A program made the position numbers and the translations under genes. Below the pieces are notes generated by a model. The model was not told where the DNA came from and did not search any database. It saw nothing but the letters and a program-made list of their open reading frames with translations. DNA of 13,469 nucleotides from Candidatus Margulisiibacteriota bacterium (GTDB taxonomy: Bacteria; Margulisbacteria; WOR-1; JAKLHX01): positions 1 through 13,469 of the forward strand of contig JAKLHX010000015.1 in the NCBI GenBank assembly GCA_022709925.1, written 5' to 3'. Below, in pieces: positions 1 to 7,447 of this stretch. Position 1 is the first letter of the stretch. Every line of letters starts with the position of its first letter.

Positions 1-1
1 C

Positions 2-280
2 GAAGGGTACGCGCTGCTCGAGCTCATCACGTTCTACACCACCGTGGGTCCCGAACTGCGGGCCTGGACGATCCGCACGGGAACGAAGGCGCCCCAGGCC
101 GCGGGGAAGATACACACGGACATGGAAAAAGGATTTATAAGCGCTGAGGTCATAAACTCCGACGAGCTTTTTAAGATGGGGACATACGCGCATGCCAAAG
201 AAAAAGGAGCCGTAAGGCTTGAAGGGAAAGAATACACCGTTAAGGACGGAGATCTTATTCATATCCGTTTTAATGTTTAG
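2..280 (+). CDS. ychF: Redox/ribosome-associated ATPase YchF (Obg family), C-terminal part, 5' end outside window
   Basis: This is the last 92 codons of a YchF/OLA1-type P-loop ATPase, a translation-associated protein that binds ribosomes. What is visible is the C-terminal TGS domain and the segment leading into it: a stretch resembling LLELITFYTTVGPELRAWT, then the family motif APQAAGKIHTDMEKGFI and the closing VKDGDLIHIRFNV. The TGS end of YchF is highly characteristic (a KDGD..H.RFNV terminus is near-universal), so the assignment is firm although the G domain is outside the window. The reading frame is open from base 2, with no start codon required inside the window. The gene ends 32 nt before the V-ATPase operon, and the -35 region of that operon's predicted promoter falls in its last codons. 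No terminator is visible after it. Confidence 0.93.
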   Translation, partial: EGYALLELITFYTTVGPELRAWTIRTGTKAPQAAGKIHTDMEKGFISAEVINSDELFKMGTYAHAKEKGAVRLEGKEYTVKDGDLIHIRFNV

Positions 281-304
281 GCCATTAGTGATATAATTCC
301 TTTT
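268..304 (+). promoter_or_regulatory. Predicted sigma-70 promoter of the V-ATPase operon (extended -10)
   Basis: A perfect TATAAT lies at 292-297, preceded by TG at 289-290, giving an extended -10 (TGATATAAT). The -35 position at 269-274 (TTTAAT, 17-nt spacer) is weak, which an extended -10 can compensate for. It overlaps the end of ychF. Transcription would start near 304, only about 9 nt before the ATG at 313, and no Shine-Dalgarno sequence lies between. Confidence 0.6.
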
Positions 305-312
305 GAAACGGC

Positions 313-609
313 ATGCCAATAGAAACAATTCAAACCATCCTTTCAATAGAAGCGAGAGCTTCGGAGATCATTTCTTCTGCCGAAAGAAAGAAGGTTCTTG
401 CGATCAATCGGGCAAAAGAAGAAGCCGCCGAAATAATCGCTAAAGCAAAAGAAGAAGGCAAAAAAGCGATATCTGATCTGATCGGGCAGGCCCGCGCAAA
501 AGCCCAAGATGAAAAGGCGGAGATCGGGAGAAAATGTGAGGAGGAGATCCTTTCTATAAAAGCGATATCCGGAAAAAATATCGCAGAGGCCAAAAAACGA
601 TGTCAATAG
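313..609 (+). CDS. V-type ATPase subunit H/G-like (peripheral stalk coiled coil)
   Basis: A 98-residue, almost wholly helical protein rich in Ala, Glu, Lys and Arg, with no predicted membrane segment. The heptad-like pattern (RAKEEAAEIIAKAKEEG and onward) is that of the coiled-coil G/H subunit (NtpF/AhaH family). This subunit pairs with subunit E to form the peripheral stalk that holds the A3B3 head against rotation. Sequence alone does not separate it from other coiled coils. The assignment rests on its size (family about 100-110 residues) and its place as first gene before subunit I, as in archaeal and clostridial operons. The ATG lacks any Shine-Dalgarno sequence and sits about 9 nt from the predicted transcription start, suggesting leaderless initiation. 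Its last 10 nt overlap the next gene. Confidence 0.8.
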   Translation: MPIETIQTILSIEARASEIISSAERKKVLAINRAKEEAAEIIAKAKEEGKKAISDLIGQARAKAQDEKAEIGRKCEEEILSIKAISGKNIAEAKKRCQ

Positions 610-2543
610 CAGATATGGAAAAGGTGGCCGTGATCGGCCATGTTTCAGTCAAGGAAAAGATCCTTTCCATGCTTCAAAAGTCCGGAGTGATGCATATTCT
701 CGACGCACGGCAGAAGGCATCGGATGAGCCAGATCCAGGCGATTCAACGGTGTCGCTTCAGGAGATCGAGTCGGCCATCTTGCTTCTTATCAAGGCGTCC
801 GGAAAGAAGAAAAGCTTCATAGAGAATTTTGCTCCTTACAAGGAGCCGGTCGAAATGTCCCTGCTGGAAAAGACGGCCCATGAATTCGATTGGCGATCTT
901 TGATTTCCTCAATAAAAAGCATTGAAAGCGAGCTTGCGAATCTGGCAAATCTTTCATCCTCGTTGCGAAAAGAAAGGGCCCTTTTGTTGCCGTGGGTTTC
1001 CCTAAAAGTTAAGCTAAAGGACCTGGCCTGCACGAACAAGACCTGTATGGCGGCCGGCGCCGTCAAAACCAAGGACCTGGAGCCGTTGCAAGAAGCACTG
1101 TTCTTACAAGCGCCGGCGTCGGTGATCCAGGTTGTATCAAAAAGCCCCGATAAGGCGCACATCATGATCTTTTATGCCAAAGACGGCATATATATAGACG
1201 AGATCCTGTCAAAGTTCGGTTTTGAAAGAACGACCCTTCCCGTGTCGGAGAGGACCGCTTCGGAAGAGCTCTCCGCGGTAGAAAGTTCTCTTAAGGAGGC
1301 CGAACAAGAAAAAGAGCGGCTGTTCGCCGAGTTGAAAAAATGCCTTCCCGACCTGCAAAAGCTCTTTTATGTTCATGATTATTTTTTCCAAAGAACGGTG
1401 AAAAAGACAGCCGAGCGCAAAGCCGGAGTTACCGGCAGTACTTTTTTTCTGTCCGGCTGGGTCCCAAAGCATGAGCTGGTCGGCTTGACGGATAAGTTGA
1501 AAAGGGAGGCCCCTCTTTGTGAAGTGGAAATAGTGGAGCCCGAAGAAGGAGAGGATCGTCCGGCACTCCTGAAAAACATCCCCGCATTTTATCCTTTCGA
1601 ACTTATAACCAGGATATTCGGTCTTCCAGGGAAAGAGGAGGTCGACCCAACGGGACCTCTTTCCATGTTCTATCTTTTGTTCTTTGCCATGTGCCTTTCC
1701 GATGTCGGATATGGGATCATTTTGTCGGCCGTCAGCTGGTATTTTCTTAAAAAACTGACGCTTTCGGAAGGCGGCAAAAAACTTCTGGTACTGCTCTTTA
1801 TCGGCGGGATAGCGACGATATTTGTAGGCGTGATCTCCGGCGCGTACTTTAGCATTGATCTTGCGCGTGTACCTGCTCCGATAGGTCCCATTATGATCAA
1901 GATGAGGTTAATAGATCCGGTAAAAAATCCTCTAAGCGTGCTGGGATTGTCGGTCGGCTTGGGCGTGTTGCAGATTATTTACGGCATATTTGTTTCAATG
2001 TATTCAAAGGTGCGAAGCGGCCGGTGGCTTGACGGGGTCCTGGACGACGGGATATGGATATTCTTTCTTTTGTCTTTGTCCGGATATGCGGTTTCTTCCG
2101 TCGCCGCAAAGGCTTATTCGGGAGTGCTTTCTTCTATGTCGATGATAGGGGCAGCGCTGTTGGTGCTGACCCAGGGAAGGCAAGAAAAGAACATTTTCCA
2201 GAAAGCGATAAAAGGTGTTTTAAGCCTTTACAGGACAACCAGCTATCTAGGGGATGCTCTTTCATATTCAAGACTGCTTGCGCTCATGATGACCACATCC
2301 ATAATCGGTATGGTCGTGAATATAATAGCAGGACTTACCGGGAGCGTGCCTTATGTCGGATATTTTATAATGGCCGCCATATTGATATTCGGCCATGTTT
2401 TTAATCTGGTAATATCGGTATTGGGGGCTTTTATCCATTCCGCAAGGCTCCAGCTCGTGGAATTTTTTGGCAAGTTTTATGAAGGTTCCGGAAAAGAATT
2501 TAGGCCGATGAGCTACGAAACAAAATATGTAGTCATTAAATAA
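600..2543 (+). CDS. ntpI: V-type ATPase subunit I (membrane stator, a-subunit homologue)
   Basis: A 647-residue stator subunit of the membrane sector, which provides the ion half-channels and anchors the peripheral stalks. Residues 1-340 are the soluble arm, with a coiled coil around 220-255. Residues from about 353 onward form a series of hydrophobic helices. The family hallmark is near residues 551-562, where LSYSRLLAL contains R558, matching the essential arginine that faces the rotor carboxylate (R735 in yeast Vph1). The C-terminal helix has the family signature HSARLQLVEFFGKFYEG at 613-629. The length is normal for bacterial and archaeal NtpI. The start at 600 is preferred over the ATG at 615 because AGAGG lies 10 nt upstream and the N-terminus then aligns with homologues (short polar lead before EKVAVIG). 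It overlaps subunit H by 10 nt, consistent with translational coupling. Confidence 0.95.
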   Translation: MSIADMEKVAVIGHVSVKEKILSMLQKSGVMHILDARQKASDEPDPGDSTVSLQEIESAILLLIKASGKKKSFIENFAPYKEPVEMSLLEKTAHEFDWRSLISSIKSIESELANLANLSSSLRKERALLLPWVSLKVKLKDLACTNKTCMAAGAVKTKDLEPLQEALFLQAPASVIQVVSKSPDKAHIMIFYAKDGIYIDEILSKFGFERTTLPVSERTASEELSAVESSLKEAEQEKERLFAELKKCLPDLQKLFYVHDYFFQRTVKKTAERKAGVTGSTFFLSGWVPKHELVGLTDKLKREAPLCEVEIVEPEEGEDRPALLKNIPAFYPFELITRIFGLPGKEEVDPTGPLSMFYLLFFAMCLSDVGYGIILSAVSWYFLKKLTLSEGGKKLLVLLFIGGIATIFVGVISGAYFSIDLARVPAPIGPIMIKMRLIDPVKNPLSVLGLSVGLGVLQIIYGIFVSMYSKVRSGRWLDGVLDDGIWIFFLLSLSGYAVSSVAAKAYSGVLSSMSMIGAALLVLTQGRQEKNIFQKAIKGVLSLYRTTSYLGDALSYSRLLALMMTTSIIGMVVNIIAGLTGSVPYVGYFIMAAILIFGHVFNLVISVLGAFIHSARLQLVEFFGKFYEGSGKEFRPMSYETKYVVIK

Positions 2544-2550
2544 AAGGAGG
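2543..2550 (+). promoter_or_regulatory. Strong Shine-Dalgarno of subunit K
   Basis: AAAGGAGG ends 8 nt before the ATG at 2559 and begins at the last base of the subunit I stop codon. It is the strongest ribosome binding site in the V-ATPase operon. That fits the need for about ten copies of the rotor subunit per enzyme. Confidence 0.7.
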
Positions 2551-2558
2551 TAACGATC

Positions 2559-3029
2559 ATGGATTGGGGAATAGGTCTTGCTATAGCCGGAGCGGCTGTG
2601 GCCGCGTTTTTGGGTGCGGCCGGATCTGCGTGGGGGATCGCGATCGCGGCGGAAGCTGCTGGAGGGGTCATTACCGAAGACCCTGAAAAATTCGGGCGTG
2701 TTCTGGTCATGCTTGCGCTCCCGGGGACCCAGGGGTTCTACGGATTTCTAGGGGCTTTCTACATAATGATGAAGATCAATCTTTTGGGCGGCGGTATGCC
2801 TGTTCCATTTTCCGTCGGCCTGCAGCTCTTTTTTGCCGCTTTGCCGCTTGGCGTTGCGGCGCTTGTTTCGGGCTATTACCAAGGCCGCGCATCGGTAGCC
2901 GGGATATTGTTGATAGCCAAGCGTCCGGAAGAGATGGGAAAAGCCATAATCCTTCCTGCGATGGTCGAGACCTATGCGGTATTGGGTCTTTTGGCTACTA
3001 TCATCCTGGTTTCGAGCATAAAGATCTAA
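2559..3029 (+). CDS. ntpK: V-type ATPase subunit K (rotor ring, Na+-type proteolipid)
   Basis: A 156-residue, four-helix proteolipid made of two tandem hairpins, the size of Enterococcus hirae NtpK. It forms the rotating ring that carries ions through the membrane. The first hairpin has LPGTQG at residues 54-59, without a carboxylate. The second has MVETYAVLG with the ion-binding E137. L54, T57, Q58, Q108 and E137 correspond to NtpK L61, T64, Q65, Q110 and E139, which coordinate Na+ in the E. hirae ring. The spacing is identical within each hairpin (L to Q 4, Q108 to E137 29), with five extra residues in the loop region between. Because only one hairpin has a carboxylate, the ring carries one ion per four helices, the arrangement found in V-type pumps. 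Na+ specificity is inferred from these residues. Start fixed by a strong Shine-Dalgarno. Confidence 0.95.
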   Translation: MDWGIGLAIAGAAVAAFLGAAGSAWGIAIAAEAAGGVITEDPEKFGRVLVMLALPGTQGFYGFLGAFYIMMKINLLGGGMPVPFSVGLQLFFAALPLGVAALVSGYYQGRASVAGILLIAKRPEEMGKAIILPAMVETYAVLGLLATIILVSSIKI

Positions 3030-3032
3030 AAA

Positions 3033-3356
3033 ATGGGCATAAAAGAGATAGAAGAAAAAATAATCTCCGAGGCCGAAGAAAAAGCCCGCGAAATAAACAA
3101 GGCGGCCGATCGGGCAGTCGCCAAGATCCTTGAAGAAGCCTTAAAAAAAGCCGCTGAGATAAAAGAGGAATTTTTAGTCCGGGGCAAAAAACTTTCCGAA
3201 GAAGAAGCCCGCGGGATAGTAGTTCCGGCCAGGTTGGAAGCAAAAAAACGGATACTGGAAGAAAAACGAAAGATACTGGATTCCGTGCTTTCTGCTTTGC
3301 CGGAAAAAGAAAGAGAAGAAAAAGAGATAGAGGTCGCGAGGATATTGTATGGTTAA
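3033..3356 (+). CDS. V-type ATPase subunit E, short form (coiled-coil half only)
   Basis: A 107-residue, highly charged helical protein between subunits K and C, exactly where subunit E lies in H-I-K-E-C-F-A-B-D operons. Residues 1-90 match the N-terminal helical half of E, ending in the RLEAKKRILEEKRKILDSVL stretch that normally leads into the globular C-terminal domain. Usual E subunits are about 185-205 residues. Here the protein stops soon after, and the head-binding C-terminal domain is absent. No continuation of that domain is apparent in another frame, because the downstream sequence is immediately the intact N-terminus of subunit C. E pairs with H as the peripheral stalk. No clear Shine-Dalgarno is seen at the ATG, 3 nt after subunit K's stop, so translation is probably coupled. 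It overlaps subunit C by 8 nt. Confidence 0.75.
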   Translation: MGIKEIEEKIISEAEEKAREINKAADRAVAKILEEALKKAAEIKEEFLVRGKKLSEEEARGIVVPARLEAKKRILEEKRKILDSVLSALPEKEREEKEIEVARILYG

Positions 3357-4059
3357 GCTGGCGTATGCAATAGGCAGGATAAGGTCGATGGAAGCGTATT
3401 TGATCGGAGACCCCGGCCTTTTAATGATGGCGGAGTCAAAAGATTTTGAAAGCTCGTTTTCCGTGCTTGCGGAGAACCGCGGCTATGGCGAGACGATAAG
3501 CCGCATAGAAAGCCCGTTCGATTTTTCAAGGCTTCTAGACATGGAAACTTCAAAGACCCTCTCTCTTCTTGGAGAACTTTGTCCTTCGGAACCGGCAATA
3601 ATGGCCATGAAGCAAAAATTTGTTAAGAGAATCGCCGCCGCGGAGTATTCCATGTTGCTGTCGAAAACGGCCGAAAGATCCGAGAGCGCCATTTTCAGGA
3701 AATATGCAGGGGCATACTCCTTATTTTTAGGGATCAAGACCGCTCTTCTGGGCAATCTCAAAAGCCCGGATGCCGTGCTTGCGAATACCGGATACGGGGC
3801 TTTTCGTGCCGCTGTCGCCAGAGGGATCGAAAGCTATAAAAAGTACGGGAGCCTTGCCGGTCTAGAGAAAGAAGCGGATGACTGTCTTGTTGAAACGGTC
3901 CGTCCGGCCAAATACAAGTCTTTCGGTATAGATCCCGTAATAGGTTTTTTTGTTGCCAGGGAGACCGAAATAAAAAACCTTCGGCTGATATTAACGGCAA
4001 AAAAGCTGAACATGCCGGTCGAGGACATAAAAAGGAGGCTTCGTCTTTCTTATGTCTAA
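3349..4059 (+). CDS. ntpC: V-type ATPase subunit C, short form (rotor-ring adaptor)
   Basis: A 236-residue C subunit (eukaryotic d homologue), the funnel-shaped adaptor that docks the central axle (D, F) onto the K ring. The N-terminus (YAIGRIRSMEAYL) and the C-terminus (PVIGFFVARETEIKNLRLIL, then a terminal LRLSYV) both match the ends of the family. The usual length is about 320-385 residues, so roughly 90 or more residues are missing from the interior, about one of the three structural repeats. GAGG 7 nt upstream supports the ATG at 3349, inside the end of subunit E. The gene overlaps subunit F by 8 nt. The frame is open throughout, so this looks like a compact but functional gene rather than a decayed one. 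Confidence 0.88.
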   Translation: MVKLAYAIGRIRSMEAYLIGDPGLLMMAESKDFESSFSVLAENRGYGETISRIESPFDFSRLLDMETSKTLSLLGELCPSEPAIMAMKQKFVKRIAAAEYSMLLSKTAERSESAIFRKYAGAYSLFLGIKTALLGNLKSPDAVLANTGYGAFRAAVARGIESYKKYGSLAGLEKEADDCLVETVRPAKYKSFGIDPVIGFFVARETEIKNLRLILTAKKLNMPVEDIKRRLRLSYV

Positions 4060-4354
4060 AATAGCCTTGATAGGGGAAAAGGACATTATAGCTCCGCTCG
4101 CTTTTAGCGGGATAAAATTGTTTCCCGTGGATTCCGAAGCGAAATTTTCCGCGGCCGTCGAGGAGATCTCTAATGATAAGCGGTATTCGATGGCGTTCGT
4201 GCTCGAAAGCGTAGCCGAAGCCAATACTGATGTTATGAGAAAGGCCGAAGAAAACGGGGCCAATCTCATTTGTGTCCCTGACTTTAGGAGTGTTCGAGGA
4301 TTTTTCAGGGAGAACCTAAAAGAACTAACAAAGAAAGCGACAGGAGCGGTATAA
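4052..4354 (+). CDS. ntpG: V-type ATPase subunit F (central axle)
   Basis: A 100-residue subunit F (called NtpG in Enterococcus), the small Rossmann-like protein that binds subunit D in the central rotor axle. It starts with the typical KIALIGEKD strand, followed by FSGIKLFPVDS, corresponding to the usual GF.L.GI..F segment. Further on come a mid-protein hydrophobic strand (MAFVLES) and an ICVPD element at about residues 73-77. Length is normal. AAAGGAGG at 4031-4038 lies 13 nt before the ATG, within the end of subunit C, and the start overlaps that gene's stop codon. Position between C and A is the standard one. Confidence 0.88.
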   Translation: MSKIALIGEKDIIAPLAFSGIKLFPVDSEAKFSAAVEEISNDKRYSMAFVLESVAEANTDVMRKAEENGANLICVPDFRSVRGFFRENLKELTKKATGAV

Positions 4355-4356
4355 AA

Positions 4357-6087
4357 ATGATAAAGAAAGTTGCGGGGCCATTGGTCGTAGCCGAAGTCGA
4401 AGGGGCCAGAAAAGGGGACCTCATCAGGCTGGGCAAGAAACGCCTTATAGGAGAGGTCGTAGAACTGCGCGGCGATCTTGCTTCCGTTCAGGTATATGAA
4501 GAAACGTCGGGACTAAAGGTCGGGGATGAAGCAGTGAATACTGGAAGCCCTCTCTCTGTAGAGCTGGCGCCCGGGATGGTTGGCGCGATATTCGACGGGA
4601 TACAAAGGCCGCTTAAAGACATAATGAAGGCCTCCGGTTTTTTTATCGCCAGAGGTATCGATGTTCCGGCTGTTGCGCGGGATAAGAAATGGTCTTTTGT
4701 TCCTTCCGTAAAAGAGGGCGATCATGTAGGTCCCGGGGATATAATAGGGTCCGTCCAGGAAACCCCGCTGATATTACACAAAATAATGGTGCCGTCCGGA
4801 ATAAGCGGGAAGGTTGAGTCGATAAATCCAGGAGCGTTCACGATCGAGGAGACCATTGCCGTGGTCGGCGGAAAAAAACTTTCCATGCTTCAAAAATGGC
4901 CGGTAAGAAAACGCCGCGCTATTAAGGAGAAAAATCCGTCGGCGGTTCCTCTCGTAACAGGCCAGAGGATCATAGATTCTTTTTTCCCTATAGCCAAAGG
5001 CGGAGCCGCCTGTGTCCCCGGGCCTTTCGGTGCAGGGAAAACGGTCATACAGCACCAGATGGCAAAATGGTCGGATGCGGACCTCATTGTTTTTGTGGGA
5101 TGCGGAGAGCGCGGGAACGAGATGACGGACGTGCTTAAAGAATTCCCCGAACTGAAAGACCCGAAAAGCGGAAGGCCGTTGCTCGAAAAAACAATACTTA
5201 TAGCGAATACTTCGAACATGCCGATAGCCGCCAGAGAAGCTTCCGTTTATACCGGCGCCGCGATAGCGGAGTATTTCAGGGATATGGGATATAACGTTGC
5301 GATGATGGCTGATTCCACTTCACGTTGGGCCGAGGCTTTGAGGGAAATGTCCGGGCGTCTTGAGGAAATGCCGGGAGAAGAAGGCTATCCTGCGTATCTC
5401 GGGTCCCGTCTCGCCGATTTCTATGAGCGTTCAGGATGCGGGAAGTGCGAGGGAAAGCCGGAAAGAGAAGGGTCTCTTACTATAATCGGCTCGGTCTCTC
5501 CCCCGGGAGGCGACCTTTCGGAGCCGGTAGTGCAAAATACACTGCGTGTCACAAAAGTTTTTTGGGCGCTTGACGAAGCGCTTGCGCACAAAAGGCATTT
5601 CCCGTCAATAAACTGGCTCAGGTCTTATTCTCTCTATCTCGCGAACCTTTCCCCTTATTTAAGAAAGGAAGTAGCGGAGGACATAGATGAGGTCAGGGAA
5701 GAGTCGCTGAAATTGCTGGCGCAGGAGGCCGAGCTCGAAGAGATCGTCCGTCTTGTCGGGGTAGAGTCCATTTCCCCGAAAGAACAACTGGTCCTTTTTG
5801 CTTCAAAAATGATAAGAGAGGATTTTCTTTATCAAAGCGCTTTCGATCCCGTGGACCAATATTCTTCCCTTAAGAAGCAGTACCATATGCTAAAAGCCAT
5901 AAAAGAATTTTTCGTTCGGGCTTCAATCGCTATTGAAGACGGGGTCGACCTGGAGCTTATAAAAAGCAGCAGCATAGTGGAAAAGATAGCGAAAGCAAGG
6001 TTCTTGGACGATGCCTCGGTAGCAGAGCTTCCCGGTCTGGCGGCAAGCCTGATCGGCGCTCTTAGAAGCGGAGGGCGACATGAATAG
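4357..6087 (+). CDS. ntpA: V-type ATPase catalytic subunit A
   Basis: The 576-residue catalytic subunit, which hydrolyses or synthesises ATP in the A3B3 head. Order of domains: N-terminal beta-barrel (1-70), the non-homologous bulge typical of A subunits (about 115-185), the nucleotide-binding domain, then a helical C-terminus. The P-loop GPFGAGKT is at residues 222-229 with K228. The catalytic glutamate E251 lies in GCGERGNE, and the Walker B-type aspartate D319 in MADSTSRWAEALRE. SVSPPGGDLSEPV at 379-391 is a family signature. Length is normal. AGGAG 10 nt upstream supports the start, 2 nt after the subunit F stop. The stop codon overlaps the start of subunit B. No missing catalytic residue was seen. 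Confidence 0.97.
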   Translation: MIKKVAGPLVVAEVEGARKGDLIRLGKKRLIGEVVELRGDLASVQVYEETSGLKVGDEAVNTGSPLSVELAPGMVGAIFDGIQRPLKDIMKASGFFIARGIDVPAVARDKKWSFVPSVKEGDHVGPGDIIGSVQETPLILHKIMVPSGISGKVESINPGAFTIEETIAVVGGKKLSMLQKWPVRKRRAIKEKNPSAVPLVTGQRIIDSFFPIAKGGAACVPGPFGAGKTVIQHQMAKWSDADLIVFVGCGERGNEMTDVLKEFPELKDPKSGRPLLEKTILIANTSNMPIAAREASVYTGAAIAEYFRDMGYNVAMMADSTSRWAEALREMSGRLEEMPGEEGYPAYLGSRLADFYERSGCGKCEGKPEREGSLTIIGSVSPPGGDLSEPVVQNTLRVTKVFWALDEALAHKRHFPSINWLRSYSLYLANLSPYLRKEVAEDIDEVREESLKLLAQEAELEEIVRLVGVESISPKEQLVLFASKMIREDFLYQSAFDPVDQYSSLKKQYHMLKAIKEFFVRASIAIEDGVDLELIKSSSIVEKIAKARFLDDASVAELPGLAASLIGALRSGGRHE

Positions 6088-7447
6088 GATAAAAATATCG
6101 GAGATCACCGGGCCGCTAATGCTTGTAGAAGGGGTTTCCGGGGTCTCGTATGACGAACTTGTAGAGATAAAACTAAAGTCCGGAGATACAAGGCTGGGGA
6201 AGGTCCTCGAGATCAGTGCCGATAAGGCGCTGGTGCAAGTTTTTGAAGGGACCGAAGGGCTCGATATAAAAACGGTTAGCCTTGCTTTTAAGGGCCGATC
6301 ACTGGAGCTGTCCGTTTCCCCGGATATGACGGGACGGATATTTTCAGGATTGGGACATCCTCTTGACGGCGCCCCGGAACTTATTCCGACAAAAAGGCTG
6401 GACGTGAACGGGCTTCCTATAAATCCTTATGCAAGGGACTACCCGAACGATTTTATTCAGACCGGCATCTCGACAATAGACGGATTGAACACTCTTTCTC
6501 GCGGGCAGAAATTGCCTATCTTTTCTGCCTCTGGACTTCCTCATTCAAGGCTTGCGGCTCAAATAGCCCATCAGGCCAAGGTTCGCGGCAAAGAGGAGTC
6601 TTTTGCGGTAGTGTTCGGAGCCATGGGCATAACTTATGAAGAAGCCGAATTCTTTATTTCCGGGTTCAGGCGGACCGGGGCCATAGAGAACTCCGTGCTA
6701 TACATAAACCTGGCCTCGGATCCGGCTATCGAAAGGATCGCAACGCCAAGGCTTGCTCTTACCGCGGCCGAATATCTTGCTTTTGAAGAAGGGATGCATG
6801 TGCTGGTCATATTGACCGACATGACAAATTACTGCGAGAGCCTAAGGGAAGTTTCTGCCGCCCGAAGAGAGGTCCCCGGAAGGCGCGGATATCCGGGGTA
6901 TTTATATACGGACCTCGCCACATTATATGAGCGTGCCGGCCGCATAAAGGACCAGCCGGGCTCCATAACGCTTATTCCGATACTTACTATGCCTGATGAT
7001 GACAAGACGCATCCCATCCCGGACCTTACCGGATATATTACGGAAGGCCAAATAATACTCAGCAGGGAGCTTGAACGAAAAGGCATATATCCTCCTATAG
7101 ATCCGCTCCCGTCACTTTCGCGCCTCAGGGATAAAGCGATAGGCGAAGGCCGCACCAGGGATGATCATGCTTCTATTGCGAACCAGCTTTTTGCTTCTTA
7201 TTCAAGAGGCCGCGAGGTCCGAGAGCTTGTCGTGATCCTCGGGGAAGCAGCGCTCTCGGAAACCGACAGAAAATATCTGGAGTTTGCGGGGGCGTTCGAA
7301 TCGGATTTCATAGGACAAAGCGAGAACGAGGCCAGGACCATCGAAGAAACCCTGGACCTTTCATGGAGGCTCCTGAGGATCCTTCCGAGAGAAGAGCTTA
7401 AAAGGATCAAGTCCGAGTTAATAGAGAAATATGAAAATAAAAGTTAG
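6080..7447 (+). CDS. ntpB: V-type ATPase subunit B (non-catalytic head subunit)
   Basis: A 455-residue B subunit, which alternates with A in the hexameric head and contributes to the catalytic interface. The P-loop is degenerate (FSASGLPHS, about 148-156, no Walker lysine), as expected for a non-catalytic subunit. The family signature PDLTGYITEGQI is at 314-325. R348 in PSLSRL corresponds to the arginine that reaches into the A-subunit active site. The N-terminus ISEITGPLMLVEGV is typical of the family. Length is normal. GGAGGG at 6070-6075 is a clear ribosome binding site, and the ATG lies in the last codons of subunit A (8-nt overlap). Its end overlaps subunit D by 17 nt. Confidence 0.97.
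   Translation: MNRIKISEITGPLMLVEGVSGVSYDELVEIKLKSGDTRLGKVLEISADKALVQVFEGTEGLDIKTVSLAFKGRSLELSVSPDMTGRIFSGLGHPLDGAPELIPTKRLDVNGLPINPYARDYPNDFIQTGISTIDGLNTLSRGQKLPIFSASGLPHSRLAAQIAHQAKVRGKEESFAVVFGAMGITYEEAEFFISGFRRTGAIENSVLYINLASDPAIERIATPRLALTAAEYLAFEEGMHVLVILTDMTNYCESLREVSAARREVPGRRGYPGYLYTDLATLYERAGRIKDQPGSITLIPILTMPDDDKTHPIPDLTGYITEGQIILSRELERKGIYPPIDPLPSLSRLRDKAIGEGRTRDDHASIANQLFASYSRGREVRELVVILGEAALSETDRKYLEFAGAFESDFIGQSENEARTIEETLDLSWRLLRILPREELKRIKSELIEKYENKS

Noticed and set aside
2054..2404. A 116-codon plus-strand frame inside subunit I
   Set aside because: It lies wholly within the membrane domain of subunit I in another frame. The translation is low in recognisable motifs and has no ribosome binding site.
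3300..3420. Frameshift joining subunit E to subunit C
   Set aside because: Subunit C begins with its normal family N-terminus at 3349 with a good ribosome binding site. No E-domain sequence appears in any frame after 3356.
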